In this document: one piece after another, positions 1-6,138 of the stretch
Numbering within the stretch: position 1 is the stretch's first letter
Layout: each line of letters opens with the position of its first letter
Source: Saprospiraceae bacterium
Lineage (GTDB): Bacteria > Bacteroidota > Bacteroidia > Chitinophagales > Saprospiraceae
Reading direction: 5' to 3'
NCBI GenBank assembly: GCA_020437045.1
Contig: JAGQWV010000145.1
Span: 1 to 6,612 of the forward strand
Length of the DNA: 6,612 bases
The notes under the pieces: generated by a model
Seen by the model: the letters and a program-made list of their open reading frames with translations, nothing else
Told to the model about the DNA's origin: nothing
Database searches by the model: none
Translations under genes and position numbers: made by a program

Positions 1-2
1 CT

Positions 3-620
3 CCGCTCGAAAAAACACAGCCCTCCGAGACTTTGCGCTTTTTATTTTTAGGCCGGCTGCTTAATGAAAAAGGGATCCGGGAGTACATCGAAGCCGCCAA
101 AATGATGTCCGAAAAGCATCCCAATACCCACTTTTGGATTCTGGGGCATATCGATGAACAAAACCCGGGTGCGGTTGTCAAAAAATCCTTTATGCAATGG
201 ATCCGGCATCCGGCCATTGAATACCTCGGTTTTGAAAAAGATGTCCGGAATGTGATCCGGGAATGTGATGTGGTCGTTCTGCCCTCGTATTACCCCGAAG
301 GGGTGCCGCGGGTGCTGCAGGAAGGGATGGCGATGGGCAAGCCCATCGTCACAGCCGACATGCCCGGCTGCCGGGAGGCGATCGATCAGGGTGTTAATGG
401 GATTCTGGTGCCTCCCCGGGATGCTAAGGCACTCTTCGACGCCTTTGAGTTTTTTTACGCCCTGAGTCCGCAGGAACGCATTAGAATGGGCCGGGCCGGC
501 CGGATGAAAGCAATCAGTGAATTCGATGAAAAGATTAGCAACCACCAGTACCTGGAATTGATTTCCTCCATCCTGAACGTTACACAGCCTACGAAAAATA
601 AGCAACATAAGCCAACTTGA
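3..620 (+). CDS. GT4 glycosyltransferase, C-terminal part (5' truncated by window edge)
   Basis: The reading frame is open to the left edge, so the gene starts outside the window; 205 residues are visible, counted here from base 3. It matches the nucleotide-sugar-binding C-terminal domain of retaining GT-B enzymes of family GT4. Seen: the G-R-L-L-N-E-K-G loop (residues 17-24), whose Arg and Lys normally contact the donor diphosphate; HPAIEYLGF (69-77); and the EX7E pair, Glu99 and Glu107, in PEGVPRVLQEGMAMGKP, followed by PGCREAIDQGVNGILVP. This PSYY-EG-PR-LEG-PGCRE style is known from capsule and O-antigen transferases of the CapM/PglA/WbpT type, which act on undecaprenyl-diphosphate-linked sugars at the inner face of the membrane; the acceptor here is unknown. 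It is GC-richer than the rest of the window. The TGA stop lies in the same frame as the next gene, one codon before its start. The family call is secure; the sugar is not assigned. Confidence 0.92.
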   Translation, partial: PLEKTQPSETLRFLFLGRLLNEKGIREYIEAAKMMSEKHPNTHFWILGHIDEQNPGAVVKKSFMQWIRHPAIEYLGFEKDVRNVIRECDVVVLPSYYPEGVPRVLQEGMAMGKPIVTADMPGCREAIDQGVNGILVPPRDAKALFDAFEFFYALSPQERIRMGRAGRMKAISEFDEKISNHQYLELISSILNVTQPTKNKQHKPT

Positions 621-623
621 AAC

Positions 624-1862
624 TTGCATTTACTGATCCTTGCCTACCATTTCACCTCTCAAAATTCAGTTGGTAACCTACGAATTCAAAAATTAGCCAA
701 CTCTTTTCAGAACCTGGGTTATCAGGTAACACTCTTTGCTGCAGTAAGCCCTGAACCTACCCTTGACTCTTCTTTCAGGGTGATTCAATTTCCAACCTCC
801 GATTATACTTTTTTCATCAAGCGTAGGCCATCCAGCCGTTCCCAGGAATCCGGAAATTTCTGGCTGAAGGCTATCCTGCGTCTGAAAAATACATTTCCGT
901 TTCTTTATTTACTCTCCCCGGGAGGGCCACAGTACCGGTGCGCGATCCAGAAGGCCTTTAAAACCTTGCATGCTGATCAGCCGGTGACCCACCTACTGAC
1001 TTCCTACGATCCGGTGTACGATCTGATCATCGGTCGTGATATCAAGCGGATAGCCCCGGAACTTCTCTGGATGGTGGATTTCCGGGATTTGCCTGTAGAC
1101 CCGGTTAAAAAAAATACCTGGTGGTCTAACACTACAAATGCCTTTTACAGGAAGCTGCTAAGAAGCGCAGATCGGATAACCACCGTTTCACAGGGACTTG
1201 CCCGTCCTCTTCCCATTGCATCCAAACATGCTACGGTGCTCTACAACGGTTTTTCGGAATATGCCTTCAATCCCGCGCCCAACCGTAAAACAATAAAGTT
1301 TACCATCACGTATACGGGAACTGTAGATGTACGCCTGCAAGATCCACGTCTTGTCCTCCAAGCACTTGCTACCCTGATCGACCATGGTCAGCTGGATGCC
1401 AGGGATATCGAATTTCATCTGGCCGGACCGCAGTCTCCCCTATGGAAGAAATGGTTTCGTGACTTCCCTGCCATTCACTATGTTGATCATGGTCAGGTGT
1501 CGCATCCAGAAGCCATCGAATTACAACATAATAGCCAGCTTAACCTGCTGCTGACCTGGGCATCCCCGGAAAGTGCGGGGATCTTGACCACCAAATTATT
1601 TGAATACCTGGCGGCACAACGTCCGATCATAGCCTATGTGCAAGGTACTCCCGATCCTGAGATCAATCAACTCGTGGAAACGGTTAATGGAGGTCTGTGT
1701 CTGTCAACAATTGATGCTGATAAATCGAATGCTTTGGCACGGTGGATCGTAAAACAATATCACCTTTGGAAAAAGCACGGTTTTGTTCCCTCCCACACCA
1801 ATTTGAATCTGCTGAATCATTATCGCTGGGACCACATCTTTCAGGCATGGCATGACCAATAA
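624..1862 (+). CDS. GT4-like glycosyltransferase
   Basis: A 412-residue GT-B protein, usual length for GT4. The N-terminal Rossmann half begins with a hydrophobic strand (HLLILAYHF, 2-10) and continues with GNLRIQKLANSFQNLGYQVTLF, typical of the acceptor domain. WMVDFRD (149-155) and SADRITTVSQGL (181-192) precede the linker VLYNGF (205-210). The donor half has TYTGTVD (229-235), HLAGP (265-269) and TTKLFEYLAAQRPI (322-335). Glu327 fits the second Glu of EX7E, but the residue eight before it is Gly319, so the first Glu is absent. This K-x-FEYLA form occurs in a recognised subset of GT4-like enzymes. The start is TTG at 624, the only usable initiator: the same-frame stop of the previous gene ends at 620 and the next in-frame Met is Met150. 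No Shine-Dalgarno is visible. It ends 8 bases before the flippase start, so co-transcription is likely. Probably adds one sugar to the lipid-linked repeat unit; donor unknown. Confidence 0.88.
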   Translation: MHLLILAYHFTSQNSVGNLRIQKLANSFQNLGYQVTLFAAVSPEPTLDSSFRVIQFPTSDYTFFIKRRPSSRSQESGNFWLKAILRLKNTFPFLYLLSPGGPQYRCAIQKAFKTLHADQPVTHLLTSYDPVYDLIIGRDIKRIAPELLWMVDFRDLPVDPVKKNTWWSNTTNAFYRKLLRSADRITTVSQGLARPLPIASKHATVLYNGFSEYAFNPAPNRKTIKFTITYTGTVDVRLQDPRLVLQALATLIDHGQLDARDIEFHLAGPQSPLWKKWFRDFPAIHYVDHGQVSHPEAIELQHNSQLNLLLTWASPESAGILTTKLFEYLAAQRPIIAYVQGTPDPEINQLVETVNGGLCLSTIDADKSNALARWIVKQYHLWKKHGFVPSHTNLNLLNHYRWDHIFQAWHDQ

Positions 1863-1884
1863 ATCCCTCATTGAGTTTGTCTGA
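1852..1884 (+). other. Alternative ATG at the flippase 5' end, out of frame (10-codon stub)
   Basis: An ATG at 1852 overlaps the last codons and stop of the preceding glycosyltransferase gene, the layout expected for a coupled downstream start. It reads only ten codons (MTNKSLIEFV) to a TGA at 1882-1884. The flippase frame is offset so that removing one base between 1855 and 1870, for example from the AAA or CCC runs at 1861-1867, would join this ATG to it and give MTNKSSLSLSESSS. This may mark a sequencing error, a real frameshift, or simply chance; the ATG alone does not encode a plausible gene. Confidence 0.3.
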
Positions 1885-3175
1885 ATCCTCATCTTTAAAG
1901 TCTGTATTCAGCCAGATCCGCTATTCCCTCCAGACCGACGGAGTCCAGATGATCCTGGGGTTCATCACCTCCATCATTTTGGTTAGGTATTTAGGACCCG
2001 AAGGCAATGGTTACCTGACGAAACTGACCTATAGCGGCAACCTAATTCTGGCCATCGCGAGTTTTCAATTCTTTCGTGGAATACCTTATTTATACGAACA
2101 GTTTGGTTCAAAAGCAACCAGTCAATGGGTAACCTGGGGAATAATGGGCACCATCCTGATCAGTATTCTGATTATTTTGCTGGATCGCAGAAGCATTGGA
2201 TTCTTTACCTTCGATAACTTCCCAATGCTGAATTGCTTACTATTCATTTATGTCTTATTTGCACTGGGTCAAAAATGCCTTGAAACATACGTCCAGGTCC
2301 ATCAATCTTTTCGAAAATGGTGGACTTTTCAATGGATTGGAAATATGGGAAAATTACTGATTACCCTGTTTATTGCCATCAAATTGACTGCCCTGACAGT
2401 TAATTGGCAATTCTTTGCCGGTATTTCATCCTATTTATCTGGATACCTCATATTGTTACTCATCGCGTGGTTTACTATTCATCCTAAACTAAGATTGGGA
2501 AAGCCTGGAAGACTGTTTGCTCAACAGGCATTCCATTATGCAGGATCAATGTGGGCCATTAATCTACTAAGCATCTTGATGATCAATCTGCCCATTTGGC
2601 TCATTGAGTCGACTTTAGCGCAAGATAATTTAGGGGTTTATGGACTCGCATTAACACTAAGCGGGATACCTTTCACATTCACCCTCTCCATTAAAAAAGT
2701 ATTGTTACCCTATACGATCCGGGTGAAACACGCTTATGACGACAATTGCCTAAGAGTAATCCGGATACACAATAGTGTGCTATTGTCAATTTGTGTAATC
2801 GGTGGTATTTCAGGCTTTTACCTGTTACCCTTAATGTATGGAAGTGCCTTTAAGGAATCCGCGGTATTGTTACCTATTTTGTTGGTTTGGACCTACTTTA
2901 TCGGTGTTTCCACAATCCTGAATACACTTTTCGAGGCCAGGAATGAATTGAACCTCATCCTTGCTATTTACCTGATAATAACCTGTTCAATATTACTGAG
3001 TCTATATCTCTTCCATAATGGCTTAGCCTCAATAGCAATTATTTTTTCAGCCAACGGGATCCTAATGAGCATGTTAAATATATATCACGTTGTATATCAT
3101 ACTCCTAATAAATTAAGTCAATTATTTCTATTCCATAAGTCGGATTATAAATTTAATAATTCACCTACAAAATAA
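1871..3175 (+). CDS. Wzx-type oligosaccharide flippase (MOP superfamily)
   Basis: A 434-residue integral membrane protein that would move an undecaprenyl-diphosphate-linked oligosaccharide across the inner membrane. About twelve hydrophobic helices can be placed, roughly at residues 25-40, 53-70, 88-105, 117-137, 157-174, 178-202, 225-247, 254-281, 300-322, 330-352, 360-380 and 384-408. Family marks are the first helix running into VRYLGPEGNGYL (38-49), and YGSAFKESAVLLPILL (323-338) before helix 10. Length and topology fit Wzx/RfbX proteins (usually 400-500 residues). The start is uncertain: TTG at 1871 gives the full N-terminus, TTG at 1877 is close behind, and the first in-frame ATG, at 1949, would cut into helix 1. 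An out-of-frame ATG at 1852 raises the question of a one-base frameshift. No Shine-Dalgarno is seen. It lies 8 bases after the previous gene and ends one base from the stop of the opposite-strand methyltransferase. Family confident, cargo unknown. Confidence 0.9.
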   Translation: MSLSESSSLKSVFSQIRYSLQTDGVQMILGFITSIILVRYLGPEGNGYLTKLTYSGNLILAIASFQFFRGIPYLYEQFGSKATSQWVTWGIMGTILISILIILLDRRSIGFFTFDNFPMLNCLLFIYVLFALGQKCLETYVQVHQSFRKWWTFQWIGNMGKLLITLFIAIKLTALTVNWQFFAGISSYLSGYLILLLIAWFTIHPKLRLGKPGRLFAQQAFHYAGSMWAINLLSILMINLPIWLIESTLAQDNLGVYGLALTLSGIPFTFTLSIKKVLLPYTIRVKHAYDDNCLRVIRIHNSVLLSICVIGGISGFYLLPLMYGSAFKESAVLLPILLVWTYFIGVSTILNTLFEARNELNLILAIYLIITCSILLSLYLFHNGLASIAIIFSANGILMSMLNIYHVVYHTPNKLSQLFLFHKSDYKFNNSPTK

Positions 3176-3176
3176 A

Positions 3177-3929
3177 TTACATTTTCTTTTCCAAACAAAC
3201 AATTATAATTGATCCGAAAGGAAAATGCCAATGCTGTGGCTTGGTCATACCCGCAAGAAGTGCAGCTAACGAATAAGAAAAAAATGCAACATACGGTGAA
3301 ATAAAATGACTTGTAGTCTTAAATTTAACCTTAAACATCCGGTCAAAATTCGGTATAATTATTCGAATTCTACTAATTATATTAAAATAGGTGAATCTGG
3401 TTAAATGTTGCTCCTCGTATTTTACGGACGAAAATATATTTATTAGGATTTCAAGAATTGGCCACATACTGAAATAATTGGGTGTAGACATTACAAGAAG
3501 CCCATCAGGTTCAAGCATTACATAAATTTTTTCAAATAGAATCTTTATTTCATCTGAATTCAGATGTTCAATAACTTCAATCAACGAAGCGCATTTATAT
3601 TCATTACCAATATTCAGCTCTGAAGCAAGGTCTGTATAATAATAAAAGGATCTGAAAGTGGTTGCGTATTTTTGGTTTGCATATTCAATTTGTTTTAAAA
3701 TTATATCAATACCTGTTTGTCGGGAACACCTTTCTTCAGGTATCATCCCTAAAAATGTACCCGAAAAACACCCAATATCAATCAATGAATCGATATTATT
3801 TGGTAAAGAGGATAGTACTCTTTCAAATTTATGGTTGTGCCAAAAACTACGAATTCCTGATTTCTTCTCAGCAATGAGGTCATAATACCCAATTGGTATT
3901 TTGTCATAATTAAATGCAGATTTTTCCAT
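3177..3929 (-). CDS. Class I SAM-dependent methyltransferase (UbiG / Methyltransf_11-23 type)
   Basis: A 250-residue Rossmann-fold methyltransferase, the only reverse-strand gene here. Seen: motif I LIDIGCFSGTFL (49-60) for S-adenosylmethionine; TGIDI (72-76), with Asp75 as the likely ribose-binding acid; ASLIEVIEHL (114-123), the usual V-I-E-H-L strand; and LEPDGLLVMSTPNY (139-152). EEQHLTRFTYFNI (172-184) resembles the C-terminal part of UbiG-like enzymes. A hydrophobic stretch at 209-228 suggests contact with the membrane or a lipid-linked substrate. The start is taken as ATG at 3929-3927; a GTG two codons upstream (3935) is possible. In this context O-methylation of a sugar or polyprenyl-linked glycan is likely, but that is inference. 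The gene is strongly AT-rich (17 GC of 60 at 3541-3600) although it is soluble, and it is inverted between co-directional genes, which suggests separate acquisition. Stops are tail-to-tail with the flippase, with one base between and no terminator hairpin. Confidence 0.88.
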   Translation of the reverse strand: MEKSAFNYDKIPIGYYDLIAEKKSGIRSFWHNHKFERVLSSLPNNIDSLIDIGCFSGTFLGMIPEERCSRQTGIDIILKQIEYANQKYATTFRSFYYYTDLASELNIGNEYKCASLIEVIEHLNSDEIKILFEKIYVMLEPDGLLVMSTPNYFSMWPILEILINIFSSVKYEEQHLTRFTYFNIISRIRIIIPNFDRMFKVKFKTTSHFISPYVAFFSYSLAALLAGMTKPQHWHFPFGSIIIVCLEKKM

Positions 3930-3969
3930 ATACACAATTTATAACATTAAATATTTCACTTCTCAGGCA
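3930..3969. promoter_or_regulatory. Short divergent intergenic region, possible promoter area
   Basis: This 40-base, almost wholly AT stretch separates the divergently read methyltransferase and membrane-protein genes. If the methyltransferase has its own transcript, its promoter must lie here or inside the next gene. I see no good match on either strand to the Bacteroidota -7 (TAnnTTTG) and -33 (TTTG) elements; the nearest are TATTTTG at 3897-3903 (plus strand, inside the methyltransferase gene, one base short) and TAAATTG on the minus strand close to the start. The promoter role is inferred from gene layout only. Confidence 0.25.
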
Positions 3970-4962
3970 ATGAATATTCAGATCAATAAACAATACAGTT
4001 TTCTAATCCTACTGGCTGGTTCTATCATCATTCCTCCTTTGTTCTTTATCATTTACCGGTTAATTGCTTACCAGGCTATGCCTATTGATGCTTATTGGCA
4101 ATACATCTTATACTACCTGGACAACAACCCGAGCTTTCATCCTTATGCTCCTTTCGTGTACCGGCCAATATACCCTTTGATTGGTACACTGGTTTATCAA
4201 ATTATTCCTTTGATCACGTTTAGCGAACCAACATCTTTCTCACCAGAACAGTTGAAAGCTATAGAATCCCTGGCTCTGATCAATGCGATATGTATTTATT
4301 TAATAGGCGTCGTTACAATCTGGATACTTCAAGAAAACAAGCTAACCAATAAATCATTCGCTCTGACCAGCGGAATTCTTGCAGCCAGCCTGATGTTTTA
4401 TACCGCCTTTTTTGGCATAGATCCCTTTGCTTTTCTGTTCACGATCATACTCATGAAGTTCGAAAATAACAGAAGTATATTTATTCCGTCAATCCTATTT
4501 AGTGTAGCCATCAGTGAAAAAATTTGTTTTGTATTTTTTGTTTATTTCCTGTTAAAATATTTAGCAACACATAAAATAGATTTCGTTAGTCTATTTACGA
4601 TTGTATTTACGATGATTTTATATGTTTTTCTGCGTAAATGGGGACCATATGGTGGGCATGAAGAACAAATCAATATCAGCGCCTTCAAGGACAGTTTTAC
4701 GAATAGTCTTACTTATCTGATGACTATAAAAGGACTATACATTAATGTACTTCCAATGGCCATCCTGTTATTTTTTTTCTTTTTCTCAAAGAAAGATATA
4801 CCAGGATTATGGACCTTCCCGCTCGTCCTTTTCTTTATCGGCCTAACCATGAATATGGCCTTTAACATTGGCCGGTTGGTTTTACATGCCTTGCCTTTTT
4901 TTATTCCCTCCATTTATCAAACTGTGGAGCGATTATCCACCCGTCAATTCAGTCATGGATAA
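3970..4962 (+). CDS. Multi-pass membrane protein, possible GT-C glycosyltransferase or Wzy-like polymerase
   Basis: I do not recognise the family with certainty. The 330-residue protein has about eight to nine hydrophobic segments, near 11-33, 66-84, 102-120, 131-149, 151-162, 171-195, 204-221, 257-272 and 280-315. After helix 1 comes a periplasm-sized loop with Asp40 (PIDAYWQY) and YAPFVYRPIYPL (59-70). Further charged points near membranes are Asp151 (FGIDPFAF), Glu183-Lys184 (ISEKICF) and Arg302 (NIGRLVLHALPFF). An acidic first loop plus a Y-R-P-x-x-P-L element recalls GT-C enzymes that use polyprenyl-phosphate sugars, but this is resemblance only. Wzy polymerases are usually longer (about 400 residues) with a large periplasmic loop; none is obvious, though 223-250 could be a modest one. 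No other polymerase candidate lies in the window, so its position beside a flippase supports that role weakly. The start ATG at 3970 is the first in frame and gives a sensible N-terminus; no Shine-Dalgarno. The gene is very AT-rich. Confidence 0.75.
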   Translation: MNIQINKQYSFLILLAGSIIIPPLFFIIYRLIAYQAMPIDAYWQYILYYLDNNPSFHPYAPFVYRPIYPLIGTLVYQIIPLITFSEPTSFSPEQLKAIESLALINAICIYLIGVVTIWILQENKLTNKSFALTSGILAASLMFYTAFFGIDPFAFLFTIILMKFENNRSIFIPSILFSVAISEKICFVFFVYFLLKYLATHKIDFVSLFTIVFTMILYVFLRKWGPYGGHEEQINISAFKDSFTNSLTYLMTIKGLYINVLPMAILLFFFFFSKKDIPGLWTFPLVLFFIGLTMNMAFNIGRLVLHALPFFIPSIYQTVERLSTRQFSHG

Positions 4963-4986
4963 GGTTTCATTAAACAGTCATTTCGC

Positions 4987-6138
4987 ATGACCAATGTTCT
5001 GGTCATTCCAGGTTGGTTTCCATCAAAGTTATACCCCTTCAATGGAGACTTCATCTTATACCAGACGCAGTTGATGCACCAGGATCCTGATCTGAATCTA
5101 TCCCTTGCTTTCCTGGATCAGAGCCTGAAATACCTCTATTATTTCAATACCTGGCGAACGCAATGGATTGCACATCCGGAAATACCATTTCCAGTTGCCC
5201 ACCTGCAACGGATAGCGTTGCCCAAATCACTGCATTATCTTTTTCCCGGGTTAGTCAATGCGCCCATTAATAAGATGTGCGCAAAAATACCGGCAATTAA
5301 GAAGGTAGATATCATTCACGCTCATTGTCTCTGGGGAGGTTATATCGCACAACACATCGCCTCCAGAATCAAGGTGCCTCTGGTTTATACGGAACATCAT
5401 TCAGGAATCCTGGATCATCAATTAAGCCAAACAGAATTATCTACCTATCAAAAATTAATAGATCATTCGACAGAAATATCTGCCGTGGGGCCGGCATTAG
5501 CAGCCATTTTGCAACCATTTACCCCGCATCGGCCCGTACACATTATTCCTAATTTTGTTGATGAAACCCTCTTTACTATTCATAAAACACCAAAACGGAC
5601 CGGTTTTCATTTTATCTGCATTGGTGATTTAATACCCATCAAACAAATTGACCGGTTAATAAACGCTTTTGATATTATCCGCAATCAGTATCAAGACTTG
5701 CACCTGCACATTATCGGTGATGGTCCACTGAAGAATGATTTGACAAATCAGATGAAGGCCTTGAATTTAACTGAAATGATCACTTTCCATGGCCGGCAAC
5801 CTAATACGGAAATTCCCCGGCTCCTTAATGAGAGCCATGTATTGATCTCTGCTAGTAAGCATGAAACGTTTGGTATAACGGTCCTGGAAGCCCTTTGCTG
5901 TGGATTACCCGTAATCGTTACACCGAGTGGCGGTCCTGAGCAACTGGTAAATTCAGAAAACGGAATATTGCTTCCGAGTGATTCGGTGGAATCAATTGCA
6001 GAAGGAATGACTGCCATCCACCGGCAATACAGTAATTTCAAAGCCACAGAAATCAGAGCGCATGTATTAATTCAATATTCAAAGGGAGCCACTATCGAGG
6101 CTTACAAATCACTGTATTCAAAATGTTTGAAAAGCTAA
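4987..6138 (+). CDS. GT4 glycosyltransferase, complete
   Basis: A 383-residue GT-B enzyme with both domains intact. The N-terminal domain opens with VLVIPGWFPSKLYPFNGDF (4-22), a P-G-W-F-P-S-K start common in polysaccharide GT4 enzymes, and holds DIIHAHCLWGG (108-118) and VYTEHHSG (133-140). The linker is VHIIPNFVDETLF (184-196). The donor domain has FICIGDLIPIKQIDRLINAF (209-228), with Lys219 at the expected donor-phosphate site; the usual G-R is G-D here, a substitution seen in some relatives. IIGDGPL (242-248) follows, then TFHGR (266-270) and the EX7E pair Glu293 and Glu301 in HETFGITVLEALCCGLPVI, then GGPEQLV and NGILLP. It should transfer a sugar from a nucleotide donor, with retention, to a lipid-linked acceptor in the cytoplasm; the sugar is unknown. 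ATG at 4987 lies 24 bases after the membrane-protein gene and lacks a Shine-Dalgarno. The 3' end overlaps the next gene by 16 bases, indicating a shared transcript. Confidence 0.93.
   Translation: MTNVLVIPGWFPSKLYPFNGDFILYQTQLMHQDPDLNLSLAFLDQSLKYLYYFNTWRTQWIAHPEIPFPVAHLQRIALPKSLHYLFPGLVNAPINKMCAKIPAIKKVDIIHAHCLWGGYIAQHIASRIKVPLVYTEHHSGILDHQLSQTELSTYQKLIDHSTEISAVGPALAAILQPFTPHRPVHIIPNFVDETLFTIHKTPKRTGFHFICIGDLIPIKQIDRLINAFDIIRNQYQDLHLHIIGDGPLKNDLTNQMKALNLTEMITFHGRQPNTEIPRLLNESHVLISASKHETFGITVLEALCCGLPVIVTPSGGPEQLVNSENGILLPSDSVESIAEGMTAIHRQYSNFKATEIRAHVLIQYSKGATIEAYKSLYSKCLKS

Noticed and set aside
48..629. Long open frame of 193 codons on the minus strand opposite gene 1
   Set aside because: It lies wholly antisense to a clear GT4 domain, in a GC-rich stretch where stops are rare, and its translation shows no recognisable domain or hydrophobic pattern.
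3144..3160. AT-only imperfect dyad near the end of the flippase gene, possible terminator
   Set aside because: The arms contain no GC pairs, it lies inside coding sequence, and no U-tract follows at a suitable distance; such dyads are expected in AT-rich DNA.
3662..3885. Two overlapping plus-strand open frames of 71-75 codons inside the inverted methyltransferase gene
   Set aside because: Both are antisense to conserved methyltransferase motifs and show no protein-like features of their own.
4771..4786. Run of eight T followed by C and five T in the membrane-protein gene, as a phase-variation tract
   Set aside because: It encodes a phenylalanine-rich part of a membrane helix and is interrupted by C; eight bases is short for a switching tract, and AT-rich membrane genes often contain such runs.
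4985..4995. Eleven bases (GCATGACCAAT) shared with 1850-1860 at another gene start
   Set aside because: Several 11-base matches are expected by chance in a window of this size, and nothing extends the match on either side.
5748..6047. A 99-codon minus-strand frame opposite the GT4 gene
   Set aside because: It is the complement of the conserved EX7E region and has no recognisable domain; a shadow frame.
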